This document shows positions 27,888 to 35,665 of a stretch of 64,000 nt of DNA, one piece after another. The DNA lies in contig NC_016605.1 in NCBI RefSeq assembly GCF_000237995.1, forward strand, positions 558,001 to 622,000. The letters run 5' to 3'. The notes below the pieces were generated by a model. It ran no database searches and was not told the origin of the DNA. It saw nothing but the letters and a program-made list of their open reading frames with translations. Numbering within the stretch: the stretch's first letter is position 1; every line of letters starts with the position of its first letter. A program made the position numbers and the translations under genes. Source of the stretch: Pediococcus claussenii ATCC BAA-344 (GTDB lineage Bacteria; Bacillota; Bacilli; Lactobacillales; Lactobacillaceae).

Positions 27888-29084
27888 TTGGCGAATATAA
27901 TTAAAGTACATGAGTTTATAAAGTTTGTAATTGACTTTTTCACCTTTAATAGTGCTGTTATGGGTGTTTTCACGGTAGGTGTTCTGTTTCTGTTAGTATT
28001 TTTTGCGTATCTGATTGAAAACTTTACGAAAAAGATTGGCAGATTTCAAGAAATAATTAGTTGGGGAATATGGATATTACTTCTCGGTGCATGTATGTTA
28101 TTTCTGCAAGGATCATTCAGTATTTTAGACGTTAATAGCAGTGCAGGTTGGGAGCATAGTAATTTACAATTGGCAGTATTGTTTTATTGTATCTATAACA
28201 TTCGTAATAAGGGCATTCTGATTTTCAATTTAATTATGCCAATTGTGGTATACGGATCGCAGAGTGGCAACGGATCGCTTTCGAACCAAGTAATGTTTTT
28301 AATCTGTTATTTTATTTTGGCAGTAGTGGTAATTATGATTGATCGCTTTGCAGATCGGCTAATCGATTCTGGGTTTTTATACTGGCTTTCAATGATCATA
28401 TTTGCGATTAGTTGGTGGATAATCATTTGGGGGTTATACCGGTTTAATGTTGAAATAATGCTTGTTAGAATTGCAGATTTTATTGTGGGTATGGGTATTA
28501 TTCATTTCTTCAATAGATTTGTTCGGAATATTTTTCAACAATATGTTGGGCTTAAACATGATGTTCAATTTGATGAGTTAACAGGTGCCAAAAATAGGGC
28601 TAGTTTTGATCAAGTTGCTGAGGAAGTTTATCAAGTATATAAAAAGGAAAGCGTGCCACTTTCAATGGCCATGTTTGATATCGATAATTTTAAAAATTTT
28701 AATGATACATATGGACATTTAATTGGGGATGAAATTCTTAAAAAAGTTGTTAAACACTTTCAGAAAGAATTATTTCAGAAAAGAACTGGCGGTGAAATTT
28801 TTAGAATTGGGGGTGAAGAGTTCTTTGTTATATTGCGTGGATATGATAGTAAAAAAGCAAGTAAAGTAATAACGGATATTAGAGATGATCTATTCGGAGA
28901 GCCCATTATGATTGGGGACAGGCAGGTTAGAATAACGATTTCATGTGGTATCACTATGGTAAATGGTAATGATACGAATTTTAAAAAAATTTTTGAGCGT
29001 TTAGATAGTTATCTCTATGCTTCTAAGAACAGTGGAAAGAATCGAATGACTGTTGAGGGAACTATTTATGATTTTTCATCGTAA
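27888..29084 (+). CDS. Membrane diguanylate cyclase (GGDEF domain)
   Basis: This protein should make c-di-GMP at the membrane. The N-terminal ~210 residues form about six hydrophobic helices of an unrecognised sensor. The GGDEF domain (about 225-390) has FDELTGAKNRASFDQV, MAMFDIDNFKNFNDTYGHLIGDEIL and the active-site GGEEF (about 308-312). No RxxD inhibitory site is visible at the usual place before GGEEF. It starts with TTG at 27888, with a GAAAGTGAG leader; the start is not certain. An EAL gene follows after 25 nt. Confidence 0.9.
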   Translation: MANIIKVHEFIKFVIDFFTFNSAVMGVFTVGVLFLLVFFAYLIENFTKKIGRFQEIISWGIWILLLGACMLFLQGSFSILDVNSSAGWEHSNLQLAVLFYCIYNIRNKGILIFNLIMPIVVYGSQSGNGSLSNQVMFLICYFILAVVVIMIDRFADRLIDSGFLYWLSMIIFAISWWIIIWGLYRFNVEIMLVRIADFIVGMGIIHFFNRFVRNIFQQYVGLKHDVQFDELTGAKNRASFDQVAEEVYQVYKKESVPLSMAMFDIDNFKNFNDTYGHLIGDEILKKVVKHFQKELFQKRTGGEIFRIGGEEFFVILRGYDSKKASKVITDIRDDLFGEPIMIGDRQVRITISCGITMVNGNDTNFKKIFERLDSYLYASKNSGKNRMTVEGTIYDFSS

Positions 29085-29109
29085 AGTGGCAAATGGTTGG
29101 GGGGCTAAT

Positions 29110-29832
29110 ATGGAAGATACTGAAAAAATAAATAGTTTATGCACGTTTAGACAACCGATTTTTGATGTGGGTGATGGCAGACCAGACAATTTTAGAATTA
29201 ACGGATATGAAATATTATTAAGAAAACTTGACGAAGAAACGAGTTTTCCAACAGATTTATTCAAAAGAGTTATTAAAGATGATCAAAGTAATGCACTTTT
29301 TTTAAAATGGCTTGGTGAGAGACTTGAACAGATATTTAAGGTGGACACTTATTTTGAGTATTCAATTAACCTTGATCCCCAACAATTAACTTACGAAAGT
29401 ACTTTTGATTTCTTAAATAAAATGAAGGTGTTTAGTAGTCAGCTTACAATTGAGATTACGGAAGCAATTCCCTTAAAACGGGAGGTAGATGGTTATTTTG
29501 ACTATTCTTTGGTTCCATTTTTAAAACGAATAAAATTGCTGGGATTTAAATTGGCACTTGATGACGTTTCATCTGGTATTAATAGTTTAAATATGGTTTG
29601 GCGTTGCACGAAGTATATCTCACGTATTAAACTGTCAGTTTTGCATATTGAATTTAACGATGTTTCTTTAGCTAAAAAAATAATAAATTTGTGGGATAAC
29701 CTTTCCAAAGTGATGAATGTTGAATTAGTAATCGAGGGAATTGAATCAAGAGAGTTTAGGGATTGGATTTCTAAAAATACGGACGGATTTCAGCAGGGGT
29801 ATATTCTGGCGTATCCCAGTAAGTTGGGATAA
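29110..29832 (+). CDS. EAL-domain protein, probable c-di-GMP phosphodiesterase
   Basis: A stand-alone 240-residue EAL domain. Motif positions are GYEILLR (EIL for EAL, about 31-37), INLDPQQL (Asn metal ligand), IEITE (Glu), LALDDVSSG (DDFGxG replaced by DDVSSG), ISRIKLS (the Lys is retained), VIEGIES and QQGYILAYP. The two adjacent Asp and other ligands are present, so hydrolysis remains possible, but loop 6 is altered, and it may instead act as a binding protein. The ATG at 29110 has a GGGGGG site; a longer frame from 29053 overlaps the GGDEF gene. Confidence 0.85.
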   Translation: MEDTEKINSLCTFRQPIFDVGDGRPDNFRINGYEILLRKLDEETSFPTDLFKRVIKDDQSNALFLKWLGERLEQIFKVDTYFEYSINLDPQQLTYESTFDFLNKMKVFSSQLTIEITEAIPLKREVDGYFDYSLVPFLKRIKLLGFKLALDDVSSGINSLNMVWRCTKYISRIKLSVLHIEFNDVSLAKKIINLWDNLSKVMNVELVIEGIESREFRDWISKNTDGFQQGYILAYPSKLG

Positions 29833-29898
29833 CGCATTTGTTTGTTATTGAACTAAAAAAGTTTTACGATAAGCATAAATGAATATTGGAGGATGGCT

Positions 29899-30849
29899 AT
29901 GAGTGATAAAGCAGTGGTTTTAAACGCGGGAGTTGTTAATTTTGATAAAAGAATTGACTACTCAAAGATTGCATCAAATGTGGTTATATATGATGAAACA
30001 CCAGAAGATAAAATAATTGAAAGGGTTAGTGGATGTACTGTTGTTGTTACTAAAGAGATGACGCTGAGTGGGGATATCATTAAGAAATTTCCAGCAAGTG
30101 TCAAAATGATTTGTGAATCGGGAACAGGCTTTAACAATATTGATTTAAAAGCAGCAACAGAAAAGAAAATTGTAGTTTGCAATATTCCTGATTATAGTAG
30201 TAAACGAGTTGCTCAGACAGCGATTATGTTTATTCTTAACTTAGCAAGTTCGATGCAAAAGCAAATTAGTATGTTAACAAACGGTAATCATGATAATTTT
30301 CAAAAACATCTAATGGTTGATCATGTTGAGGTTAACAATAAGGTTCTAGGTGTATTCGGATTTGGGCATGTTGCAAAACAAATCATCCAAATTGCCCAAG
30401 CAATGGACATGAAGGTCATAGTTGCAACGCGAACTAAACGAGATGATTTTAACGGTATTCATTTCACAACGAATGAGGAAGTGTTGAAAAATAGTGATTT
30501 CATCTCACTTAATGTACCATTAAATAACGCAACTAAGCATATGATCAATGAGCAAGCTCTAAAGTTAATGAAGAAATCTGCCTTCATTGTTAATACTGCG
30601 CGAGGAGGTTTGATTGATGAACCTGCTCTAATTGATGCTCTTCAAAACGGAGAGATTGCGGGCGCAGGTTTAGATGTTCAAGAAGTTGAACCTCTTCCTG
30701 ATGATAGCCCATTATATAATATGGACAACGTGATTATTACGCCGCATATGGGATGGAAGGGGCTTGAAACTAGGGAGCGATTAGTAACAATGATTGGTGA
30801 AAATATTACGGCTTTTGTTGAGGGAAATACTATTAATCAAGTTAACTAG
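29899..30849 (+). CDS. D-isomer-specific 2-hydroxyacid dehydrogenase
   Basis: A 316-residue NAD(P)-dependent enzyme of the D-2-hydroxyacid dehydrogenase family, close in pattern to hydroxypyruvate/glycerate-type reductases. Visible are the Rossmann motif LGVFGFGHVAKQIIQIAQ, the SLNVPLNNATKHMI segment, the catalytic arginine in NTARGGLIDEPAL, the glutamate in GAGLDVQEVEPLP and the histidine in VIITPHMGWKG. I prefer the ATG at 29899, which has GGAGG six nt upstream, over the ATG inside that site at 29893. The substrate is unknown. Confidence 0.88.
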   Translation: MSDKAVVLNAGVVNFDKRIDYSKIASNVVIYDETPEDKIIERVSGCTVVVTKEMTLSGDIIKKFPASVKMICESGTGFNNIDLKAATEKKIVVCNIPDYSSKRVAQTAIMFILNLASSMQKQISMLTNGNHDNFQKHLMVDHVEVNNKVLGVFGFGHVAKQIIQIAQAMDMKVIVATRTKRDDFNGIHFTTNEEVLKNSDFISLNVPLNNATKHMINEQALKLMKKSAFIVNTARGGLIDEPALIDALQNGEIAGAGLDVQEVEPLPDDSPLYNMDNVIITPHMGWKGLETRERLVTMIGENITAFVEGNTINQVN

Positions 30850-30939
30850 AAAAAATATAACAAAGTTAGCTGAGTTATGAATTAATGGCGTTTTATGTGA
30901 AAGCAATCAAAGCTGAAGACGGGTAATGTATTAAAAACG

Positions 30940-30993
30940 GACGCTCAATAAAAAATAGTTCATAATTATGTAAACTATTTTTTATTGAGCGTC
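30940..30993. terminator. Strong bidirectional terminator
   Basis: A 21-bp perfect inverted repeat (30940-30960 with 30973-30993) around a 12-nt loop separates the convergent dehydrogenase and licD genes. Confidence 0.88.
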
Positions 30994-31004
30994 CCATTTC
31001 TTAT

Positions 31005-31817
31005 TTATTCTATCTGTTTTCCATTAATTTTTAACATATCAATGTGCTTGGCAACTTGATCTTTTACTGGTGGAAGCTCCATATATGAACCGTACATTCT
31101 AGTTAAGATTTGATCATATAGAAGGGGGATACTAACTTCAATTGATTCAAAATCATGTGTGGTTAGTTTGGTGAGTTCCGCAAGACTCAAAACTTCTTTA
31201 TCATATGCATACTGGGATGCATAGTTTTTTAGATGATGAAAAGGTTCATTGTCATATAAGCGCATAATGTTTTCCCGTCGTTCCTTCATCTTTGCAACAT
31301 TCATAAAGAGATCGAGGGATTTATTTTCCGCGTCTCTACGAAATGGTGTTTTGATTATGTTATATCCCAGACGAACAAGAATGGCTGTATCATAAAATTG
31401 GAAACGACTATAAACAGATTGACGTACTTCGGGTTGGTTTGGAACCATATCAAACGGAAATATGTCAACAAAAACCCCCTTACGAGCGTCATTAACATTG
31501 TACTTTTCTTCTATATAGGTATTGGTATCCAGTATTTTCATATAGCTAAATGCAAAATTGGGGTCCGTATCGGCGGTCTGCATGAAATAATGATTATGTT
31601 GAAATTCAAGTGGAGCAACTCGCGCAAATTTATCGTAATTTCTCCGCGTCATTCCTAAATCAACGTCGTCATCCCAGGGTATAAAACCGTTATGTCTAAT
31701 TGTGCCTAAAAGTGAACCGCCAATCATCATATATTGTATGTCATGGCGTTTACAAATATCGATAATGACTTTTAATGTTTCTAATTCAACGGCATGTAAT
31801 TCGTCAATCTGTGTCAT
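31005..31817 (-). CDS. LicD-family phosphotransferase
   Basis: LicD proteins attach phosphocholine or similar groups to wall teichoic acid or surface glycans. The 270-residue protein has the family signature MIGGSLLGTIRHNGFIPWDD (about 36-55) followed by DVDLGMTRRNYDKF, which is the nucleotidyltransferase-like catalytic core. It is a monocistronic gene with a bidirectional terminator. The donor group and acceptor cannot be told from sequence. Confidence 0.9.
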   Translation of the reverse strand: MTQIDELHAVELETLKVIIDICKRHDIQYMMIGGSLLGTIRHNGFIPWDDDVDLGMTRRNYDKFARVAPLEFQHNHYFMQTADTDPNFAFSYMKILDTNTYIEEKYNVNDARKGVFVDIFPFDMVPNQPEVRQSVYSRFQFYDTAILVRLGYNIIKTPFRRDAENKSLDLFMNVAKMKERRENIMRLYDNEPFHHLKNYASQYAYDKEVLSLAELTKLTTHDFESIEVSIPLLYDQILTRMYGSYMELPPVKDQVAKHIDMLKINGKQIE

Positions 31818-31946
31818 AACTGAGTCTCCTTTGGTATACTTAAATTGTTACATTTTAAGATAGTTTAAGCAATAGTTTAAGTTAGTTGACATTCGATTCA
31901 ATAATTATTAGTATATCGGTAAGATTCATTTAAGGAGGGGTTTACA

Positions 31947-32096
31947 ATGCGTAAAACAAAGAATGCTTTGCTCGATTATCTTTTAAAGAATTTAGAAAAT
32001 TCTGAGTTAGTTGATAGATTGTTAGGACGGTTACAAGCTCAGGGGCAGCTTGCTTTAAAACCAATTCCAATTGAAAACCCACGTAATAGACGATAA
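31947..32096 (+). CDS. Small basic protein, 49 aa, directly upstream of ssrA
   Basis: A short frame starting at ATG 31947 behind a very strong AAGGAGGGG site. The product is mostly helical and Leu-rich in the middle (LVDRLLGRLQAQGQLALKP) with a basic end (NPRNRR). It has no signal or membrane segment and I do not recognise it. The stop codon is 33 nt before the mature tmRNA 5' end, and the ssrA promoter lies just after it. The excellent ribosome binding site is the main argument that it is real. Confidence 0.6.
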   Translation: MRKTKNALLDYLLKNLENSELVDRLLGRLQAQGQLALKPIPIENPRNRR

Positions 32097-32101
32097 TCCT
32101 G

Positions 32102-32110
32102 TGATATAAT
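32102..32110 (+). promoter_or_regulatory. Extended -10 promoter of ssrA
   Basis: TGATATAAT matches TGnTATAAT, about 7 nt before the likely start and 19 nt before the mature tmRNA 5' end. Confidence 0.7.
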
Positions 32111-32128
32111 GGTTGTTGTAAGTGTTTT

Positions 32129-32496
32129 GGGGTCGTTAAGGATTCGACAGGTGTGGGTTGAACCGTGATTGCACTTCGTAGGTTGCGACTACGTTAAAAC
32201 GCTCAGTTTAAATTATAACTGCAAAAAATAATAACAATTCTTACGCTTTAGCTGCTTAATACCAGCTTAGTGTAGATCCAGCTAACTTTGTTCGCGGGTT
32301 TGATCTGGGTCCTAAATTAGCGGACTTGCGCTTAGTCATTTCGTTTGGATGATTAAGAAGAGGATTTTCAGACTAGTGGTTCATGGGTGCCCTGTCATAC
32401 GGCGTTTTGAATCATGAAACTTAAATAGTATGAATATAAGTGTAGAGGTTGCGGTGGCAACATGCTTGGACGCGGGTTCGACTCCCGCCGACTCCA
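32129..32496 (+). ncRNA. ssrA: Transfer-messenger RNA (tmRNA)
   Basis: tmRNA rescues stalled ribosomes and tags the unfinished protein for degradation, with SmpB (4498). The 5' end GGGGTCGTTAAGGATTCGAC and 3' end with T arm GCGGGTTCGACTCCCGC and acceptor CGACTCCA are canonical. The tag frame begins with gca at 32221 and reads AKNNNNSYALAA followed by a stop at 32257. CCA is not encoded. The 3' end, from the second half of the T stem, is the integration site of the mobile element; integration rebuilds an identical 3' end, so the gene stays functional. Confidence 0.96.
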
Positions 32497-32554
32497 TTTT
32501 TAATAATTTATCCCGTTGTATACAGCGTAAAAACGTTGATATGACGGGATTTTT
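32484..32554. repeat. attL (71-bp direct repeat)
   Basis: This copy lies within the 3' end of ssrA and its terminator. It matches 46483-46553 at 70 of 71 positions; the single difference is A versus T in the terminator loop. The crossover core must lie within it. Confidence 0.95.
32510..32554 (+). terminator. tmRNA terminator, duplicated by integration
   Basis: atcccgt pairs with acgggat and further inner bases pair; a short T run follows. It lies inside the att repeat, so both element ends carry one copy. Confidence 0.75.
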
Positions 32555-32582
32555 ATTTTTTGAGATTTTGCTAAATTCAATT

Positions 32583-32616
32583 TGACTAAGTTCAAACTTA
32601 GTCAAAAACTTAGTCA
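32583..32616. repeat. Arm-type integrase site candidate, left end
   Basis: Two copies of acttagtcaaa in tandem (32596-32616), preceded by an inverted copy (tgactaagtt, 32584 onward). The same tandem pair occurs at 46401-46421 in the same orientation beside attR. In the circular form the two would flank the attP core. Confidence 0.7.
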
Positions 32617-32633
32617 TTTTTACCCGAATAGGG

Positions 32634-33785
32634 TTATTCTAGAAATTTTTCTAGTTTGCTCAATGCCAAAATATTTTGTTCCTGTGTTGTATGAGTATAA
32701 ACATCTAAAGTTGTCGAACTGTCAGCACGAGAGTGACCTAATCTGGCTTGTGTCTCTTTGAGACCTACACCAGCTTGGTAAAGCATAGTGGCATGTGTAT
32801 GGCGAAACCCGTGAACGCTAATGTGTGGCAAGTCAGTATTTTCAATCAACTGTTTAAGCCACTTACTAGGGGTGTTCATTGATTTAAAATGGTTTTTGTT
32901 ACTAGCAAATACTAATTGTTCTTGGCTGTTAACATTGAACCCCAAACGAATGTATAGCGTCCTTTGAGCTAGTTTCCAGCGTTTAAGTGTATTTACTGTA
33001 TAGTCATCTAAATCAATTGTACGGCGTCCTGCGTTACTCTTGGGGGCTTGTATAATCAATTTACCACCTAAGCCTTGAGTTAAAGTTTTATTCACTCGTA
33101 AAGTCTTTTGAGTAAAGTTAATATCTTCCCAAGTTAACGCTAATAATTCGCCTTTGCGAACTCCTGTGTAAGCGAGTGTTCTAAACATGGTAAACTTTTC
33201 TAGCTCTTCCTTAGGGTCTAGTAGCGTAAAGAACATGTGTAATTGTTCTCTTGTCCAAAAGTTGGCAGGCTTATCGCCTCTACTGTCCATGAGCTTAGAC
33301 ATTGTGACCATTTTAGTGGGGTCACGCTTGATTAATTCTTGCTTAAAAGCATAGTCAAAAACCATTGCCGTATAGTTAAACCACTTTTTATAACTCTTTG
33401 CTTCCTTGTACCATTTGTTTAATATTTTTTGGCACATGTTAACAGTAATTTTTGATATAATAAAGTTACCGAAAGCGGGAAGCACGTGTACTTTAAAAAT
33501 ACGTCTAGTTTTTTCGTCCGTACTTTCTCGTACTGTATTTATATATTGGTCATGCCATTCAGAGTAAACTTCTGAAAATAGCATGTCCTTTTTTGTTTCT
33601 AAGCCATCTTGTTCATCTACCTCAATTTTTAGCCGAGATAGTGCAAGCGTGGCTTCTTTTTTTGTCTTGAAACCTCTCCGAGTGGTTGTTTTTTGCTTGC
33701 CAGTTGTTGGGTCAATACCTGTGTAGACTTGAAATTTGTATCTGTTCTGACCGTTCTTTAATGCATATTTGATAATTTGTGTCAT
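32634..33785 (-). CDS. int: Site-specific tyrosine integrase
   Basis: Integrates and excises the element at ssrA. The 383-residue protein has an N-terminal arm-binding domain (GIDPTTGKQKTTTRRGFKTK), a core-binding domain (about 70-170) and the catalytic domain. Catalytic residues are visible: Arg in YTGVRKGELLAL (about 209), HGFRHTHATML (His and Arg about 323-326), His in LGHSRAD (about 351) and the Tyr nucleophile in LDVYTHTTQ (about 363). It reads toward attL, the usual arrangement. A GGAGG site precedes the ATG. Full length, so presumably active. Confidence 0.96.
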   Translation of the reverse strand: MTQIIKYALKNGQNRYKFQVYTGIDPTTGKQKTTTRRGFKTKKEATLALSRLKIEVDEQDGLETKKDMLFSEVYSEWHDQYINTVRESTDEKTRRIFKVHVLPAFGNFIISKITVNMCQKILNKWYKEAKSYKKWFNYTAMVFDYAFKQELIKRDPTKMVTMSKLMDSRGDKPANFWTREQLHMFFTLLDPKEELEKFTMFRTLAYTGVRKGELLALTWEDINFTQKTLRVNKTLTQGLGGKLIIQAPKSNAGRRTIDLDDYTVNTLKRWKLAQRTLYIRLGFNVNSQEQLVFASNKNHFKSMNTPSKWLKQLIENTDLPHISVHGFRHTHATMLYQAGVGLKETQARLGHSRADSSTTLDVYTHTTQEQNILALSKLEKFLE

Positions 33786-33810
33786 GATTTTTCCTCCGTA
33801 TAACCGTACG

Positions 33811-33824
33811 CTTACAGGGCAATA
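33811..33824 (+). repeat. 14-bp motif inverted at the far end of the element
   Basis: cttacagggcaata here is exactly inverted at 46346-46359; a partial copy (cttacaggg) lies at 35416. It may be a binding site for the integrase, a directionality factor or a regulator. Confidence 0.6.
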
Positions 33825-33840
33825 TAGTTTAAGAGGTAAA

Positions 33841-33865
33841 GCCCACTAGTGGAATCGAACCACTA
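33841..33865 (-). other. tRNA T-arm-like sequence in the integrase leader
   Basis: On the minus strand, AGTGGTTCGATTCCACTAG is a canonical T arm with TTCGATT loop, followed by GTGGGC as an acceptor-like 3' strand. No matching 5' acceptor (GCCCAC) or full D/anticodon arms are found upstream, so it is not a complete tRNA. It lies 56 nt upstream of the int start on the same strand. Confidence 0.55.
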
Positions 33866-33984
33866 TATTAATCGCCAGATGTGGGGTGTGATGTCACTGA
33901 GCGGAATTTTCCGCTGTACTAATATATGATATGGGATTTTGTTTCAGATAATTGAATAAGGCAACGTTTTATAATGTTATGAGT

Positions 33985-34803
33985 TTAGTTTAATTTTACA
34001 AATTCAAATGAAATGTTTTGATTGAATTTTTTGTATTTAGAGCGGTCTCTATTTGGAATATCAAATTCGAATTTTGGCATAGACGATTCCCCATCAATTT
34101 TAACAACTGCACGCATGAATTCACCTTTTTTACCAACTGTCCGCAAGCTAATAATTATAAATTTATTTAAAAATAACTTTGCTAAATTAGAATCACCAAT
34201 AAAAACATTCCACCAATTAGTAATTATCAGAGATAACATTTTCTTAAGGTTTTTTGTATTGAGTTTTTCAACAAAATCAATAATTGGACTCATGTCCTCA
34301 TTTTCATCCTTTTTATAAAATGTAAATAAAATGAGACTAATATTAAAGCTTATGCTTTTTACATCCTTGGGCTTGGGGTCTAAAGGCATTAAACCAAACT
34401 GAAAATCAAAAGGCTCGAGATTACCAGTTTTTAATCTACCAACAAAAATAGCAACTTCGTCAGGTACCTGTGGAGGAGCTACTTTATTGTGCTTGCTGTC
34501 CTTTGCTGTGTGTGAAATGTTGGCTTCGAATGGAACATTTTCTTCGTTTTCAACATATACATTGTCAAAAGGGTACATGTATCTAAAGGAAAAGGTCGTA
34601 GTATCTTGTTGTTCAGTTAGAAGATCGCCCAAAGACACATTGAAGTAGTTCATTAACTTTTCCAAAGTGTCAAACTGTATTCCTTTGCTCTCGCCGTTAA
34701 CCATTGAAGTTAAGGTTGGCCTTGAAATACCAGTTTCGGTTGAAAGCTTATTTATGCTCAATTTTTTTGAATGCATAAGTTCCTTTAGTTTTAGCTGTAA
34801 CAT
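33985..34803 (-). CDS. Master repressor, Cro/CI-type HTH, no visible S24 domain
   Basis: The 272-residue protein has an N-terminal XRE HTH (about 1-66; GISRPTLTSMVNGESKGI is the recognition region). The remaining ~200 residues are a domain I do not recognise. I see no Ala-Gly cleavage site with the Ser-Lys dyad that marks LexA/CI self-cleaving repressors. That fits a satellite repressor released by a helper-phage protein, as with Stl of SaPIs, rather than by RecA; this is inference. It is divergent from the early rightward operon, with candidate operators between. Confidence 0.82.
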   Translation of the reverse strand: MLQLKLKELMHSKKLSINKLSTETGISRPTLTSMVNGESKGIQFDTLEKLMNYFNVSLGDLLTEQQDTTTFSFRYMYPFDNVYVENEENVPFEANISHTAKDSKHNKVAPPQVPDEVAIFVGRLKTGNLEPFDFQFGLMPLDPKPKDVKSISFNISLILFTFYKKDENEDMSPIIDFVEKLNTKNLKKMLSLIITNWWNVFIGDSNLAKLFLNKFIIISLRTVGKKGEFMRAVVKIDGESSMPKFEFDIPNRDRSKYKKFNQNISFEFVKLN

Positions 34804-34823
34804 TTAAATCACCTCATTGGAAT

Positions 34824-34904
34824 TGTACATAATTATTAGCAACTATTCAAATTTATTTGCATTTATTATTGACAACCAAGTGAAAAGGCAATATGCTGTA
34901 CATA
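34824..34904. promoter_or_regulatory. Early promoter and repressor operator candidates
   Basis: TTGACA (34869-34874), a 17-nt spacer and TATGCT (34892-34897) form the rightward early promoter. TGTACATA occurs on both sides of it, at 34824-34831 and 34897-34904; TGTACA is itself palindromic. These are good operator candidates for the divergent repressor. Confidence 0.65.
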
Positions 34905-34964
34905 CGAATTACAATAAATTGAATTTTTTTGTAATTTAAATGTGCATGAAAGGAGGACCAATTT

Positions 34965-35171
34965 TTGAATAATAATATTTATTTTAATCTCAAACAAGCT
35001 ATGGAATATATCAATGTTAATAGTTATCACACTTTACATAACTTGATTGACGATGGTCTTAAGGTCTCGGTTATAAATGGTGTTAAAAGGATTAGCAAAA
35101 AAGACATTGATAATTATATGAAATCCTTGACGGAGGTGAGAGTACATGAACATACCACTCAAGCTAGATGA
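34965..35171 (+). CDS. Small HTH protein, excisionase-like
   Basis: A 68-residue protein with MerR/excisionase-type HTH features: LKQAMEYINVNSYHTLHNLI and a basic wing (VSVINGVKRISKKDIDNYM). It starts with TTG at 34965 after a strong AAAGGAGG site. It is the first gene of the early operon, the position of regulators or xis in satellites. The next gene overlaps its end by 26 nt. It could be an excisionase or an early activator; sequence alone cannot decide. Confidence 0.75.
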   Translation: MNNNIYFNLKQAMEYINVNSYHTLHNLIDDGLKVSVINGVKRISKKDIDNYMKSLTEVRVHEHTTQAR

Positions 35172-35415
35172 AGAGGGACTAGCACAAATTAAAGCAGTAA
35201 TGTTTGAAACTGCACAAGAGGCATTTAAAGAGGCTGGTAAGAAACAAAACTTTCCTCGTTATATGAGTAAGAAAGTGGCTAGTCAGTATTTAGATGTTTC
35301 ATTTGTTACATTGCAGAAGTTTATAGAATCAGGTTTGCCAGTTATCCAAATTGGAGGAATTTCCAAGATTGATAAGGCAGACGCAGACGAGTTTTTGAAC
35401 ACACATAAAATTTAG
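35146..35415 (+). CDS. Small HTH protein (excisionase/DNA-binding)
   Basis: An 89-residue protein with an N-terminal helical region (about 1-35) and a C-terminal MerR/Xis-like HTH: YMSKKVASQYLDVSFVTLQK followed by FIESGLPVIQIGGISKIDKADADEFL. The ATG at 35146 has GGAGGTGAGAG. It resembles the previous gene in the HTH part, so the pair may have arisen by duplication and divided roles (integration control and transcription). Confidence 0.78.
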   Translation: MNIPLKLDEEGLAQIKAVMFETAQEAFKEAGKKQNFPRYMSKKVASQYLDVSFVTLQKFIESGLPVIQIGGISKIDKADADEFLNTHKI

Positions 35416-35445
35416 CTTACAGGGTAAATAGTGGAGGTAATTAAT

Positions 35446-35520
35446 ATGTTTTTACAAGTTGCGTTAATGATGGGGTTCTTATTTTACTTAGGTCGCCATT
35501 ATGATGATTTCTTTGAATAG
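35446..35520 (+). CDS. Small membrane peptide, 24 aa
   Basis: A short frame behind a good GTGGAGG site. The product has one hydrophobic segment (ALMMGFLFYL) and an acidic end (DDFFE). It lies in the early operon of the element between the HTH genes and a basic small protein. The function is unknown; the site and spacing are the main evidence. Confidence 0.45.
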   Translation: MFLQVALMMGFLFYLGRHYDDFFE

Positions 35521-35530
35521 AGGTACAGAC

Positions 35531-35665
35531 ATGAAAAAGAGGACAAAAAAACCACTAAGCATTGCAGTGCAAAGTGGCATAAATAAAGATATTAGCAAAT
35601 ATTTTTATGTCCCTAGTTTAACATTTTTAGACCTATTAGTGAAAGGGGATATATATGACAGCTAG
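35531..35665 (+). CDS. Small basic protein, 44 aa
   Basis: A short frame from ATG 35531 with a GAGGT site 8 nt upstream. The N terminus is very basic (MKKRTKKPLS) and the rest mixed. Its end overlaps the next gene by 11 nt, as in densely packed phage operons. Not recognised. Confidence 0.45.
   Translation: MKKRTKKPLSIAVQSGINKDISKYFYVPSLTFLDLLVKGDIYDS

Noticed and set aside
33841-33930. Possible tRNA gene on the minus strand
   Set aside because: Only the T arm and a 3' acceptor-like strand are present; no 5' acceptor or complete D and anticodon arms could be built.
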